Source: Phycisphaerae bacterium (GTDB lineage Bacteria; Planctomycetota; Phycisphaerae; Sedimentisphaerales; Anaerobacaceae). Taken from it: a DNA stretch of 45,581 nucleotides. Below are positions 8,277-16,745 of the stretch, piece by piece. The DNA is taken from the NCBI GenBank assembly GCA_017993835.1, contig JAGOLX010000050.1, positions 1-45,581 of the forward strand, in the 5' to 3' direction. A program made the position numbers and the translations under genes. The notes under the pieces are model-generated. The model was not told the origin of the DNA. It did not search any database and saw only the letters and a list, made by a program, of their open reading frames with translations. Positions within the stretch are counted from its first letter, which is position 1; each line of letters opens with the position of its first letter.

Positions 8277-10061
8277 ATGCGCACGAAAACCGTATTGGCG
8301 TGTATCTGTATGATGTCATGTGTCCCGACGGGGATCGCAAGGGCCCAGGCTCTCGTCGGCTACTGGAACTTCGACGGGAACATGAATGACTCAACCGGCA
8401 AGAACAACGGCGTCTTCACCGGCGGCGAGCCCACCTATGTCGCAGGCAACGTGGGTCAGGCCATTTCTTTCGATGGCGTCGACGATTACTTGAGGATTTC
8501 CTCGACGGCAAATCCCTCAGCCTACTCGATTGCGGTGTGGGTGAGACCCTCTTTGACGGATGCGGCCGGCATCGTGACGCGGACGGACGCGGCGGGGCCG
8601 ACTACCGACTGGTCCCACCAATTGCGAATCCAGAACGGCGTATTCCACCATTACCTGTGGGTCGGCTCCGAGCGGAATGTGCCGGGCACGACTGTCGTGT
8701 CGCCGGACAAATGGTATCACGTCGTCATCGTGGCTATGAACAACGGACCGATGCAGCTCTATGTCAATGGGGAGGAAGACGCCGAATCGATCAGCACGGC
8801 CGGCACCCTGTGGGCCGGTGGCGACCGGATTCACGTCGGCTCCAATTCCGGGCATGGCATGGGCTGGTTCAAAGGGCTGGTGGACGACCTGTACATCTAC
8901 AACCGGGAGTTGACCGCCGTCCAGGTCAGCGATCTGTTCAACGGAACGACCCCCACCTTCGCGAAGGCCGAGAACCCGAATCCCGCCGGCGGAGCGATCG
9001 GTGTGACGACGGGCCTTCTGCAGTGGACCAAGGGCGAAGGAGCCGCGAAACATGACGTCTATCTTGGGATCAGCCCCGATCTGACCGAGGCCGATCGTGT
9101 GGTGTCCGGCACCAAGAACGTCTTCTACTATCATGTCGCCGGGCTGGTCGCCGGCGCGACGTATTACTGGCGTGTGGACGAGATCGAGATGGACGGCGTG
9201 ACGATCCATACAGGTGATGTCTGGAGCTTCGTCGCTCAGGCGGAGGCTGCGTACTATCCGACGCCCGCGGACGGGGCCAACAACGCCCAGCTCACCTCGT
9301 CGCTCACCTGGTATGCGGGCAAGGGAGCCCTCAAGCACCATGTGTACTTCGGCGGCGACGCCGACGCGGTGGCCGCAGGGACCGCGGATGTGGACCAGGG
9401 CCCATTCGATGCGGCGGCGACCACCTTCGACCCGGGGACCCTCGACGCCCTGACGACCTACTACTGGCGGGTGGACGAGAACAAGGCGGGGAATGCTGTC
9501 CTGGCGGGACCGGTCTGGAGCTTTTCTACTGTCCTGCCCATCGACGACTTCGAGAGCTACAACGACGACGACAACCGGATCTTCGACTCCTGGGTCGACG
9601 GATACGCCAATGGCACCGGTGCGACCGTCGGGAACTGGGAGTCGCCTTTCGCGGAGTTGACCATCGTCCACGACGTCAATCAGGCGATGCCGCTCGACTA
9701 CAACAACGTGGATTCGCCGTATTACAGCGAGGCCGAGTTCAAGTTCGACACGGCTCAGGACTGGACCGCGGACGGCGCCGGCACGCTGATCCTCTACGTC
9801 CGAGGCAAGATGGGCAACGCGGCGGTCCCGCTGTACGTCGGGATCACGGATTCCTCGAACAAGACCGCGTTGGTGGCGCATCCCGACGGAGCGATTGCGA
9901 CGAGGACGAAGTGGGTCGAGTGGCAGATCCCGCTGGCGGACTTCGCGAACGTGAGCAAGACTCGCGTGAAGAAGCTGTTCATCGGTCTGGGGGACAGCGA
10001 GAATCCGAGTGTGGGCGGCAAGGGCCGGATGTACATCGACACGATCTGTCTGGCGAAATAG
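8277..10061 (+). CDS. secreted LamG-domain protein 2
   Basis: A 594-residue exported protein built like its neighbours. The signal peptide (MRTKTVLACICMMSCVP...ARAQA) is about 24 residues. The LamG domain (LVGYWNFDGNMND, VAGNVGQAISFDGVDDYL, KWYHVVIVAMNNGPMQLY, VDDLYIYNRELT) is clearly different from that of gene 1. The two FN3-like modules and the C-terminal DDFESYNDDDNRIF module are nearly the same as in gene 1; 76 bases are identical (7526-7601 and 9531-9606). The variable-front, constant-back pattern suggests that the lectin domain sets the ligand while the rest presents or anchors it; that role is inferred. The start at 8277 has GAGAGGTGGAG just upstream. It ends about 90 bases before a strong terminator. 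Confidence 0.9.
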   Translation: MRTKTVLACICMMSCVPTGIARAQALVGYWNFDGNMNDSTGKNNGVFTGGEPTYVAGNVGQAISFDGVDDYLRISSTANPSAYSIAVWVRPSLTDAAGIVTRTDAAGPTTDWSHQLRIQNGVFHHYLWVGSERNVPGTTVVSPDKWYHVVIVAMNNGPMQLYVNGEEDAESISTAGTLWAGGDRIHVGSNSGHGMGWFKGLVDDLYIYNRELTAVQVSDLFNGTTPTFAKAENPNPAGGAIGVTTGLLQWTKGEGAAKHDVYLGISPDLTEADRVVSGTKNVFYYHVAGLVAGATYYWRVDEIEMDGVTIHTGDVWSFVAQAEAAYYPTPADGANNAQLTSSLTWYAGKGALKHHVYFGGDADAVAAGTADVDQGPFDAAATTFDPGTLDALTTYYWRVDENKAGNAVLAGPVWSFSTVLPIDDFESYNDDDNRIFDSWVDGYANGTGATVGNWESPFAELTIVHDVNQAMPLDYNNVDSPYYSEAEFKFDTAQDWTADGAGTLILYVRGKMGNAAVPLYVGITDSSNKTALVAHPDGAIATRTKWVEWQIPLADFANVSKTRVKKLFIGLGDSENPSVGGKGRMYIDTICLAK

Positions 10062-10147
10062 AGGTCGCACGCCGTCCATGACGGCTCGCACCAGGACGCA
10101 AGACCAGGTCCCATGGGCGAGCGTCCGGAAATCAAGACCTCCACAGT

Positions 10148-10190
10148 AGAGGACAGAGCGACCGAGGGTGGCTCTGTCCTCTTCTCTTGA
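10148..10190 (+). terminator. intrinsic terminator after LamG gene 2
   Basis: Perfect 12-base-pair stem AGAGGACAGAGC (10148-10159) with GCTCTGTCCTCT (10171-10182), 11-base loop, followed by the T-rich TCTCTTG. Confidence 0.75.
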
Positions 10191-10379
10191 ACTGCACAGG
10201 CGGTTCACCTTCGTTTGTGCGGGTGTGCTCGGGTCCTCCGGCGTTCATGGCGGGATTGTCTTACGGAACGGACAGGGCGTATCGCAATTCACGAATCTCC
10301 GATATGAACCTCGCTTTTCGCCTGGAATCAAAGGTCAGAACAGCCGAAATACCAGTTGTGACACGGGTCTCGTTTTCTG

Positions 10380-10408
10380 TTGCGGAACGGTCTGGGATAT
10401 GATACCTT
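10380..10408 (+). promoter_or_regulatory. candidate promoter of LamG gene 3
   Basis: TTGCGG, 17-base spacer, TACCTT. Resembles the candidate at 6072-6100 and would give a leader of roughly 250 bases. Confidence 0.4.
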
Positions 10409-10547
10409 GGCGCCATGGACGTTCTTGGCTCGCTTGCAGGGAGAGGCGGGTTCTCTTTGGCCGCCGCAACGCAGGTGAATCTGACGCAGCACGAGGTGCT
10501 CAGCGGGCCTCGCGAAAAGTGAACAGGTGGAAAGACGTTCGGCAGAA

Positions 10548-10662
10548 GGGCGACATTTCTCGTTCGAGGTTCCTGAAATCCGGGTGGAGCGGCTTGCCTG
10601 TGTGCCTCGACACAGGATGTGTGTCGGAACAGTCACGATCTGTTTTGGGAAGGAGGTATGTC
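10548..10662 (+). promoter_or_regulatory. conserved structured leader of LamG gene 3
   Basis: Counterpart of 6159-6277: CCGGGT block, hairpin CCTGTGT/ACACAGG at 10597-10616 with loop GCCTCG, GTCGGAACAGTCACGATCTG, and ribosome binding site GGGAAGGAGG ending five bases before the ATG at 10663. Confidence 0.5.
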
Positions 10663-13600
10663 ATGCGGAATCGAGTGATCCTTTTGGCGGGCCTACTGGT
10701 CATCTTGGGGATGGCCGGGACTGTTTCGGCGTCCCTGGTCGCGCACTGGAAACTGGATGAGACGACGGGTTCGACTGCCTCGGACTCCAGCGGCAACGGC
10801 TACGACGGCACGTTGCTCGGCGGCGCCACCTGGGTCGCCGGTATGATCGACGGCGGTCTGGATCTGAACGGCAGCACCGGGTACGTGGACTTCGGGACTC
10901 CCTCCGGCTGGCCGTCCGGCACGGCGCCGAGGACCCTGTGCGGCTGGGCCAAGACCGACATGGTCTCATCAGGCTACCGGTGGATCGCGGCCTATGGCAG
11001 CGAGGGCACCGGCACGGCGATGTTCATCGGCGCCTACGGCAGCGCCCTGTACGGCGGCGGCTATGGCGACGATGTCTCCATCAACAGCTTCTGGCAAGTT
11101 GGCGTCTGGCACCATATCTGCCTGACCTACGATGGATTGACCGCCCGGCTGTATGCCGACGGCGCACAGGTCACCTTCTCTCCGAAGACGTGGAACCTTA
11201 CTCCGAACCGTGCCCACATCGGCCAGCAGGTCAATGATTATGCCGAGTTCTGGAACGGTGCGGTCGATGACGTGCGGCTCTACGACACCGCCCTGACCGC
11301 CGCGGAGGTCAAGGCCCTGATCCCGGTCAAGCTCAAGGCGTATAACCCCGACCCGGCCGACGGCGCCACCGGAGTCAACTCGCAACTGCTCAGGTGGAAG
11401 GCCGGCGACACCGCCAAGTGGCACGATGTCTACCTGGGCACCAGCCCGGACCTGACGGCGGCCGACCGCAAGGCGTCTCACCTGGCCAAGGCCACTGCAA
11501 TGTACTACCATATGGCCGGTTTCGAGTCCGGCGTCACCTACTACTGGCGAGTCGATGAAATCGAGAGCGACGACGCCACCATCCACACGGGCGATGTCTG
11601 GAGCTTCACGACGGTCCCGGTCAAGGCGTTCAATCCGGTTCCCGCCGACGGCGCGAGATTCCAGGATGTGGGCGTGACCCTGGCCTGGACGGGCGGCAAG
11701 GGGGGTCTGCGTCACGATGTGTACTTCGGCACCGACGAAGCGGCGGTAGCCGCCGGGGCCCCCGAGACCTTCCAGATCAACCAGGTGGCTATCACGTACC
11801 AGCCTGCGATTCTGACTCCCGGCACGCTCTACTTCTGGCGCGTCGACGAGGTCAAGGCCGGCGACGTAAAGGTGCAGGGCGACGTCTGGAGTTTCCGTAC
11901 GCTGCCCGACATCGCCATCTCGAACCCCGACCTGGTCGGCTGGTGGACGTTCGACGAACAGGAGGGGACGCGGGCGATCGACTGGTCCGGCCACGGCGTT
12001 CACGGCACCTTCCAGCAGGACACCGCATGGGTCGAAGGGCAGGTCGGCGGCGCTGTACACTTCGACGGGGACGGCGACTTCGTCAACCTGACGGCCCCCG
12101 CAGAGTGGCCCGACGGCGCCGAGCCGCGAAGCATGTGCGGCTGGGCCAGAACCGACGACGTCGGCGCCATGTGGCGGTGGATCGCAGCCTATGGCTCCGC
12201 GGGGACCGGTCAGGCGATGTTCATCGGGCTCAACGGCACGACCCTCTACGGCGGAGGCTACGCCGACGACGTTTATGTAACCGGGTTCTGGGAAGCCGGC
12301 GTCTGGCACCACATCGCCTTGACCTACGATGGTTCGATGGCTCGCCTCTATGCCGACGGCGTCGAACTGACCTCGGGCGCCAAGTCCTGGAACCTCGTTC
12401 ACAGCATGGCTCGCATCGGCCAGCAGGTCAATGCCGCGTCCGAATACTGGTATGGGGCGGTCGACGACGTCCGCGTGTACAAGGTCGCCTTGACGCCCGA
12501 ACAGATCGTCGAGGCCATGCGGGGCGATCCCACCCTGGCCTGGAACCCGCTGCCCGCGGCGGGCGCCAACGTGAACATCAGCGACGCCGAGGAACTGACC
12601 TGGTCGGCGGGCGACACCGCGGCGGAACACGACGTCTACTTCGGCACGGACAAAGAGGCCGTCAAAGCGGCCGACACCGCCTCGCCCTTGTACCAGGGCC
12701 GTCAGGCCGGCACGACCTTCTCCGCGGAAGGCATGGTCGAGTTCGGCGGCGGCTCCTACTTCTGGCGAATCGACGAGGTCGAAGCCGACGGCGTCACCGT
12801 CCACAAGGGCGCCGTCTGGACGTTCACCGTCCCGGACTACCTGCTCGTCGACGAGTTCGAGACTTATACCGACCTGGCCGGCAATACGATCTACGAATCG
12901 TGGCTCGACGACTTCGGCGCGGGGGCCAGCGCCGGTTCCACGGTCGGCCACCTCGAACCGCCCTTCGCCGAGCAGACCATCGTTCACGGCGGCAAGCAGT
13001 CCATGCCGTTGGCCTACAACAACACTGCGTCGCCCTACTACAGCGAGGCCCAGTACGAGTTCGACTCCGCCCAGGACTGGACCGATTACGACGTCGACAC
13101 GCTGAGCCTGTGGTTCCGCGGCAATCCGGTGGCCTACGTGGAGACTGGTGCCAACGCCTTCAGGATCAGTGCCGCAGGGACCGACATCGGCGGCACCGCG
13201 GACCAGTGTCGCTTCGCCTACAAAACGCTCAGCGGCAACGGCTCCATCACCGCCAAGGTCGAGAGCCTCGCGATGACGAACGGCGCCGCCAAGGCGGGCG
13301 TCATGATCCGCCAGGCGCTCGACGCCGACTCGAAGAACGCGTCGGCGACGGTCACGCCGAGCAGCGGCATCGTGTTCTCATACCGAGTGTACGCAGGCGA
13401 TGTCACCACCCAGGCCAGTGCGAGCCGCCTGAAGGCGCCGTACTGGGTCCGCCTGACCCGCACGGGCGACCTGTTCAAGGCGGAGATCTCGCCCAACGGG
13501 ACCACCTGGACTGTTCTGGGCGCCGAGCAGAGTGTCTCGATGATGACCACAGTCAGTGTCGGCCTGTGCGTGACGAGCCACAACGCCACGACGCCGACCG

Positions 13601-13932
13601 TCGCGGAGTTCTCGAACGTGACGACCACCGGGACGGTCACCGGCTCCTGGCAGGTGGCGGAGATCGGCGCCGATCACCCGGGCAACGACGCGGACGACCT
13701 GTACGTCGCCATCGAGGACAGCACCGGCAAGAAGGCCATCGTGGTCCACGAGGACCCCGAGGCCGTGCTCACGACACAGTGGACGCAGTGGTCCATCCCG
13801 CTGAGCCGATTCACCGGCGTGAGCCTGTCGAAGGTCAAGAAGATGTACCTCGGCGTCGGCGACTCGAAGAACCCGGCGCAGGACGGCGCCGGCCTGATCT
13901 ACATCGACGACATCCAGGTCACGAGACCCTGA
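10663..13932 (+). CDS. large secreted multi-LamG protein 3 with nested domain insertion
   Basis: A 1089-residue exported protein. Signal peptide 1-23 (cut after TVSA); LamG 1 (24-220, LVAHWKLDETTG); two FN3-like modules (to about 420); a second LamG (about 424-620, DLVGWWTFDEQEGTRA); a third FN3-like module (625-720); then the family's C-terminal module beginning YLLVDEFETYTD (725). That last module is interrupted at about 823-993 by a separate beta-rich domain (NAFRISAAGTDIGG, DQCRFAYKTLSGNGSITA, AGVMIRQALDADSKNAS, YWVRLTRTGDLFKAEIS), which resembles the DUF1349/glycosidase-associated lectin fold. The module then resumes (DDLYVAIEDSTGKKAI, VKKMYLGVGDSKNP). It is an adhesion or glycan-binding protein by inference. 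The start at 10663 is fixed by the AAGGAGG ribosome binding site and signal peptide. Confidence 0.9.
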   Translation: MRNRVILLAGLLVILGMAGTVSASLVAHWKLDETTGSTASDSSGNGYDGTLLGGATWVAGMIDGGLDLNGSTGYVDFGTPSGWPSGTAPRTLCGWAKTDMVSSGYRWIAAYGSEGTGTAMFIGAYGSALYGGGYGDDVSINSFWQVGVWHHICLTYDGLTARLYADGAQVTFSPKTWNLTPNRAHIGQQVNDYAEFWNGAVDDVRLYDTALTAAEVKALIPVKLKAYNPDPADGATGVNSQLLRWKAGDTAKWHDVYLGTSPDLTAADRKASHLAKATAMYYHMAGFESGVTYYWRVDEIESDDATIHTGDVWSFTTVPVKAFNPVPADGARFQDVGVTLAWTGGKGGLRHDVYFGTDEAAVAAGAPETFQINQVAITYQPAILTPGTLYFWRVDEVKAGDVKVQGDVWSFRTLPDIAISNPDLVGWWTFDEQEGTRAIDWSGHGVHGTFQQDTAWVEGQVGGAVHFDGDGDFVNLTAPAEWPDGAEPRSMCGWARTDDVGAMWRWIAAYGSAGTGQAMFIGLNGTTLYGGGYADDVYVTGFWEAGVWHHIALTYDGSMARLYADGVELTSGAKSWNLVHSMARIGQQVNAASEYWYGAVDDVRVYKVALTPEQIVEAMRGDPTLAWNPLPAAGANVNISDAEELTWSAGDTAAEHDVYFGTDKEAVKAADTASPLYQGRQAGTTFSAEGMVEFGGGSYFWRIDEVEADGVTVHKGAVWTFTVPDYLLVDEFETYTDLAGNTIYESWLDDFGAGASAGSTVGHLEPPFAEQTIVHGGKQSMPLAYNNTASPYYSEAQYEFDSAQDWTDYDVDTLSLWFRGNPVAYVETGANAFRISAAGTDIGGTADQCRFAYKTLSGNGSITAKVESLAMTNGAAKAGVMIRQALDADSKNASATVTPSSGIVFSYRVYAGDVTTQASASRLKAPYWVRLTRTGDLFKAEISPNGTTWTVLGAEQSVSMMTTVSVGLCVTSHNATTPTVAEFSNVTTTGTVTGSWQVAEIGADHPGNDADDLYVAIEDSTGKKAIVVHEDPEAVLTTQWTQWSIPLSRFTGVSLSKVKKMYLGVGDSKNPAQDGAGLIYIDDIQVTRP

Positions 13933-13936
13933 CGAG

Positions 13937-13967
13937 GATTTGGGATTTGTGATTTGTGATTTGCGAT
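13937..13967 (+). repeat. repeat family F (ATTTGNGATTT run)
   Basis: Short tandem of GGATTTGTGATTTGTGATTT type just after the LamG gene. Related sequence occurs at 16668-16745, 21341-21372 and, inside mnmE, at 21596-21632 (opposite orientation). Confidence 0.6.
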
Positions 13968-14035
13968 TGGGCTGACGCCTTGCCCATCGCAATCCGCCCA
14001 ACCGGCGGTTCGAAGCCGGACTGTTGCATGAATCC

Positions 14036-14075
14036 GAGGCCCGCGTTGTGGGGACGCGGGTCTCGGTGTTTTCTT
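14036..14075 (+). terminator. intrinsic terminator after LamG gene 3
   Basis: Stem GAGGCCCGCGT (14036-14046) with ACGCGGGTCTC (14054-14064), one G-T pair, loop TGTGGGG, followed by GGTGTTTTCTTCTT. It serves the plus-strand gene; rsmB converges from the other side. Confidence 0.75.
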
Positions 14076-14127
14076 CTTGCCGGGAACCGCGCGGTATGGA
14101 CTCACAGACGATTCGCGTGCTGCGTTT

Positions 14128-14157
14128 GTTATCCTGAGCGATAGCGAAGGACCTGGC
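14128..14157 (+). repeat. TTATCCTGAGCGATAGCGAAGG repeat-like sequence
   Basis: The segment GTTATCCTGAGCGATAGCG followed by AAGGACC resembles a dispersed repeat seen in many bacterial genomes (established knowledge, from memory). There is only one copy in this window, so its status here is tentative. Confidence 0.4.
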
Positions 14158-14189
14158 CCAGGACCGCATGCGACCTTCCGTCCGGCGAC

Positions 14190-15629
14190 CTATCTGCGCG
14201 CCAAGAGAGCGACGTAGCCGCCGTCATGGTCGAAGGGCCCGGTCGTCGGCAGCAGGAGCGATTCGCCCGCCAGGTTGAACTCGCCATGACCGGCCAGGAA
14301 CGCGCGGATCATGTCCTGGTTCTCCCGGCGCTCGATGCTGCACGTGCTGTAGCAGATCCGCCCGGAAGGCTTGATGAGAGTCGCCGCCCGTTCGAGCAGA
14401 CCCTGCTGGATCATCGCGATCTCCCGCACGGCCTCGGCCGTGACGCGAAATCGAGCTTCGACCCGACGGGCCAGCACGCCCGTGTTCGAGCAGGGGACAT
14501 CGAGCAGGATCGCATCGAAGGGCCCTGTCGCCCGTTGTTCCAGTTGCGCATGCGGGACGATCGTTACGCTCCTAAGGCCAACCCGGGCGAGATTCTCGCG
14601 CACCCGCTCCAGCCGTTCGGGGTCGATGTCCGTGGCGGTGACGCTCGCGGCGTCCCGGGACATCTCCGCGATCTGCACTGTCTTGGCGCCCGGCGCAGCG
14701 CAGAGGTCCAGAATCGACCAGCCAGGCTGCGGGCCCAGGATTCGCACCGCCTGCGAGGCGGAGAGGTCCTGGACGGTGAACAGGCCCTCGGCAAAACCGG
14801 GAAGCTGCGTCACGGCGTGAGGCCCGGTGATTCGGATCATGCCCGATCCCAGGATGGCGTCCTCTCGTTCGCAGTGACGCCGTGAGGCGTTATCAGGATA
14901 TGCCCTTACGGGCACACTACGAACGGGTTCGGCCTGCACGCCGGCGGCCTGGAATCTCGACAGGAGGTCATCGCCCGTCGTTCGCAGGGGATTGACGCGG
15001 AGGTACAGGCCGGGCCTGCGATTGCACGCCAGGCAGATGTCACGGGTTCGCTCGGGTCCGAACTCGTGGAGCCACTCGTCCACGAGCCACGCGGGCAGCG
15101 AGAAGCACAGGCTCAGCCAGGCGGCCGTCGAAGTCGTTGGATCGGGCAGGAAGTCCGTGTCGAACTCGCAGCCCGACTGAGGGGTTTGGGGGAGCGTCCG
15201 TCTGGCGTGGGCTCCCGCGAGGTCGACCTGGCGGTTGGCGATGTGCCGCACGATCTGGCGGAGGACCGCGTTGACGAATCCGCTCTGCTTTCTGCCGCCG
15301 GACGTGCCGACGCTGTTCACCGCTTCATCGACGATGGAATAGACGGGCGTCGCGGGATTGCAGACCAGCTCATAGGTTGCGATTCGCAGGATGCCCAGCA
15401 ACCCGGCGTCGATGCGGACGACCGGCCGGCCCGAAAACGTGGCGATCACCGCGTCGAGGGCGTTGCGGTTGCGGATCACGCCGTAAACAAGGTCGGTTGC
15501 CCGCTGTTTCTGGTCGGTCTGGTCGAGCAGGGGATCGAGCAATCGTCCGGCATAATCGCGTGTCGGGTCGAACCGGTGCAGGACCTGGGCTGCGATCACG
15601 CGCGCCGATTTGAGACTACCCGCGGTCAT
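14190..15629 (-). CDS. rsmB: 16S rRNA (cytosine-C5)-methyltransferase, RsmB type, with repeat-derived insertion
   Basis: A 479-residue enzyme that methylates 16S rRNA C967 with SAM. The N-terminal NusB-like RNA-binding domain (1-150: SARVIAAQVLHRF, QRATDLVYGVIRNRNALD) is followed by the Fmu/NOL1 catalytic domain: LPGFAEGLFTVQDLSAS, LDLCAAPGAKTVQIAE (SAM loop), VTATDIDPERLERV, LLDVPCSNTGVLAR and GRICYSTCSIERRENQ, the last two holding both catalytic cysteines. Between the two domains at about residues 236-254 is an extra stretch, RSVPVRAYPDNASRRHCERE, encoded by a dispersed repeat (14874-14924) found again at 44125-44194. The frame is intact and every catalytic motif follows, so the enzyme is probably functional. 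It is the last gene of lptB-def-fmt-rsmB, 40 bases after fmt. Confidence 0.95.
   Translation of the reverse strand: MTAGSLKSARVIAAQVLHRFDPTRDYAGRLLDPLLDQTDQKQRATDLVYGVIRNRNALDAVIATFSGRPVVRIDAGLLGILRIATYELVCNPATPVYSIVDEAVNSVGTSGGRKQSGFVNAVLRQIVRHIANRQVDLAGAHARRTLPQTPQSGCEFDTDFLPDPTTSTAAWLSLCFSLPAWLVDEWLHEFGPERTRDICLACNRRPGLYLRVNPLRTTGDDLLSRFQAAGVQAEPVRSVPVRAYPDNASRRHCEREDAILGSGMIRITGPHAVTQLPGFAEGLFTVQDLSASQAVRILGPQPGWSILDLCAAPGAKTVQIAEMSRDAASVTATDIDPERLERVRENLARVGLRSVTIVPHAQLEQRATGPFDAILLDVPCSNTGVLARRVEARFRVTAEAVREIAMIQQGLLERAATLIKPSGRICYSTCSIERRENQDMIRAFLAGHGEFNLAGESLLLPTTGPFDHDGGYVALLARR
14874..14924 (-). repeat. repeat family C inside rsmB
   Basis: Two small hairpins in tandem: GACGCC/GGCGTT and TGCCC/GGGCA, ending CACTACGAAC. 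The copy at 44125-44194 has the same two hairpins with a longer spacer between them. Half of the element is also found in mnmE at 22350-22375. Translated here in frame as part of rsmB. Confidence 0.85.
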
Positions 15630-15669
15630 GCGTTGTTCCCTTCAAGACGACGCAGACGGATATGGCCCC

Positions 15670-16662
15670 TCACCGGCATTCGCAGCCGCCTTCGTCCGTG
15701 CCTTTGGCGGGCACCTCGATCTTCGTCAGACGGTCGCCGGGCCGGACATGCCAGCCATTGTGGAAGGCACGGAAATCCATCAGGCCGGAGCCGGCGGGCT
15801 TGATCTTGCGGATCGACAGTTTGCCCTCGCCGCACACGACGTTGAGATCCTCGTCGAATGTCCCTGGGGAATCGCCCGCCGGGTCGTTGTCCCACATCAC
15901 CTCCGCCAGCGCCAGGGCCACTCGCACGGTCTTGTGCGTTTCCGTGGAGACGAAGTTCGCACACGCTCCCGGCCAGGGCCACAGCCCGCGGATCTTGGCG
16001 GCCAGGAGGTACGCAGGCTCATGGAAGTCCAGGCAGCCGTCGGACTTCTTGAGCTTCGGCGCCCGTGACGCCTCGAACTCATTCTGAGGGGTGTAGGTCA
16101 CGGTATCCGCTTCGATCTGGTCGACGGTCTCCAGCAGCACCGGCGCGGCCAGTTGCGCCAGTCGGTCGTGCAGCTCGCCCGCGGTTTCGAAGACCCCGAT
16201 CTGGGTCCGCGACTGCGCCAGGATGTCGCCGGCGTCCATGCGGTCCGCCAGGGTGATGATGCTGACGCCTGTCTCGCTCTCGCCGCGAAGGATCGCCCAG
16301 TTGATCGGGGCCGCGCCGCGGAACTTGGGCAGCAGGGAGGAGTGGACGTTGATTGCCAGCTTCGTCGGCATCTGGACCAGCTCGCGTCCGACCTTTTGGC
16401 CGCACGCGATGACGACGATCACGTCGGGCTCGCATTCAGCGATCCGTCGGATCATCTCAGGGGAGTTGATGTTGTCGCTCTCGATGGAAGGCACCGCCTG
16501 CCTCTGGGCCCAGTCGGCCACCGGGGTGGGACAGAGCTTGCGTCCGCGACCGGCGGGACACGCTGGCTGCGTCACCACGAGCGCCAGGCTGTGCCGCGAC
16601 GCCTTGAGGACGTCCAGGCAAGGCAACCCGAACTCACCACTGCCGAGATAGACGATGTTCAT
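15670..16662 (-). CDS. fmt: methionyl-tRNA formyltransferase
   Basis: Formylates initiator Met-tRNA using 10-formyl-THF in the cytoplasm. The 330-residue length is normal. Visible motifs: N-terminal MNIVYLGSGEFGLPCLDVL, TQPACPAGRGRKLCPTPV, the catalytic block INVHSSLLPKFRGAAPI (Asn and His) with the SLLP/RG signature, GVSIITLADRMDAGDIL (catalytic Asp), and a C-terminal domain with AAKIRGLWPWPGA and the late VRPGDRL. The start at 16662 matches the family N-terminus exactly. An in-frame extension of 23 residues upstream is read from repeat-F sequence and is rejected. Peptide deformylase, which removes the formyl group again, is directly upstream in the same operon, as in many bacteria. Confidence 0.97.
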   Translation of the reverse strand: MNIVYLGSGEFGLPCLDVLKASRHSLALVVTQPACPAGRGRKLCPTPVADWAQRQAVPSIESDNINSPEMIRRIAECEPDVIVVIACGQKVGRELVQMPTKLAINVHSSLLPKFRGAAPINWAILRGESETGVSIITLADRMDAGDILAQSRTQIGVFETAGELHDRLAQLAAPVLLETVDQIEADTVTYTPQNEFEASRAPKLKKSDGCLDFHEPAYLLAAKIRGLWPWPGACANFVSTETHKTVRVALALAEVMWDNDPAGDSPGTFDEDLNVVCGEGKLSIRKIKPAGSGLMDFRAFHNGWHVRPGDRLTKIEVPAKGTDEGGCECR

Positions 16663-16667
16663 AGGAT

Positions 16668-16745
16668 TCTTGATTTCGGATTTCTGATTGTTGATTGAAA
16701 AGCCCAGGGCCGTCCGACAATCAACAATCAAACATCAACAATCAC
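16668..16745. repeat. repeat family F inverted pair between def and fmt
   Basis: Left part TTGATTTCGGATTTCTGATT then GTTGATTG; right part CAATCAACAATCAAACATC. The two parts are partly complementary, so the 79-base def-fmt spacer can fold as a hairpin. AT-rich compared with the flanking genes. Confidence 0.6.

Larger units (their letters stand above)
10062..10662. other. 600-base gap between LamG genes 2 and 3
   Basis: It contains the terminator at 10148-10190, the promoter candidate at 10380-10408 and the conserved leader at 10548-10662. The frame of LamG gene 3 stays open upstream to about 10168, but that extension has no family similarity and lies before the signal peptide, so it is not taken as coding. 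Confidence 0.6.

Noticed and set aside
10168-10662. Upstream extension of LamG gene 3 by 165 codons
   Set aside because: The signal peptide and ribosome binding site are at 10663, and the extension covers a terminator, a promoter candidate and a leader also conserved upstream of gene 1.
10969-12987. 672-codon open frame on the minus strand, opposite LamG gene 3
   Set aside because: It mirrors a strongly conserved exported protein on the plus strand. High GC and codon bias leave the complementary frame open; similar frames occur opposite genes 1, 2, 4 and 5. No domain is recognisable.
13937-13967. Short CRISPR-like array
   Set aside because: The units are 9 bases of AT-rich tandem repetition without spacers of constant size, and no cas gene is present.
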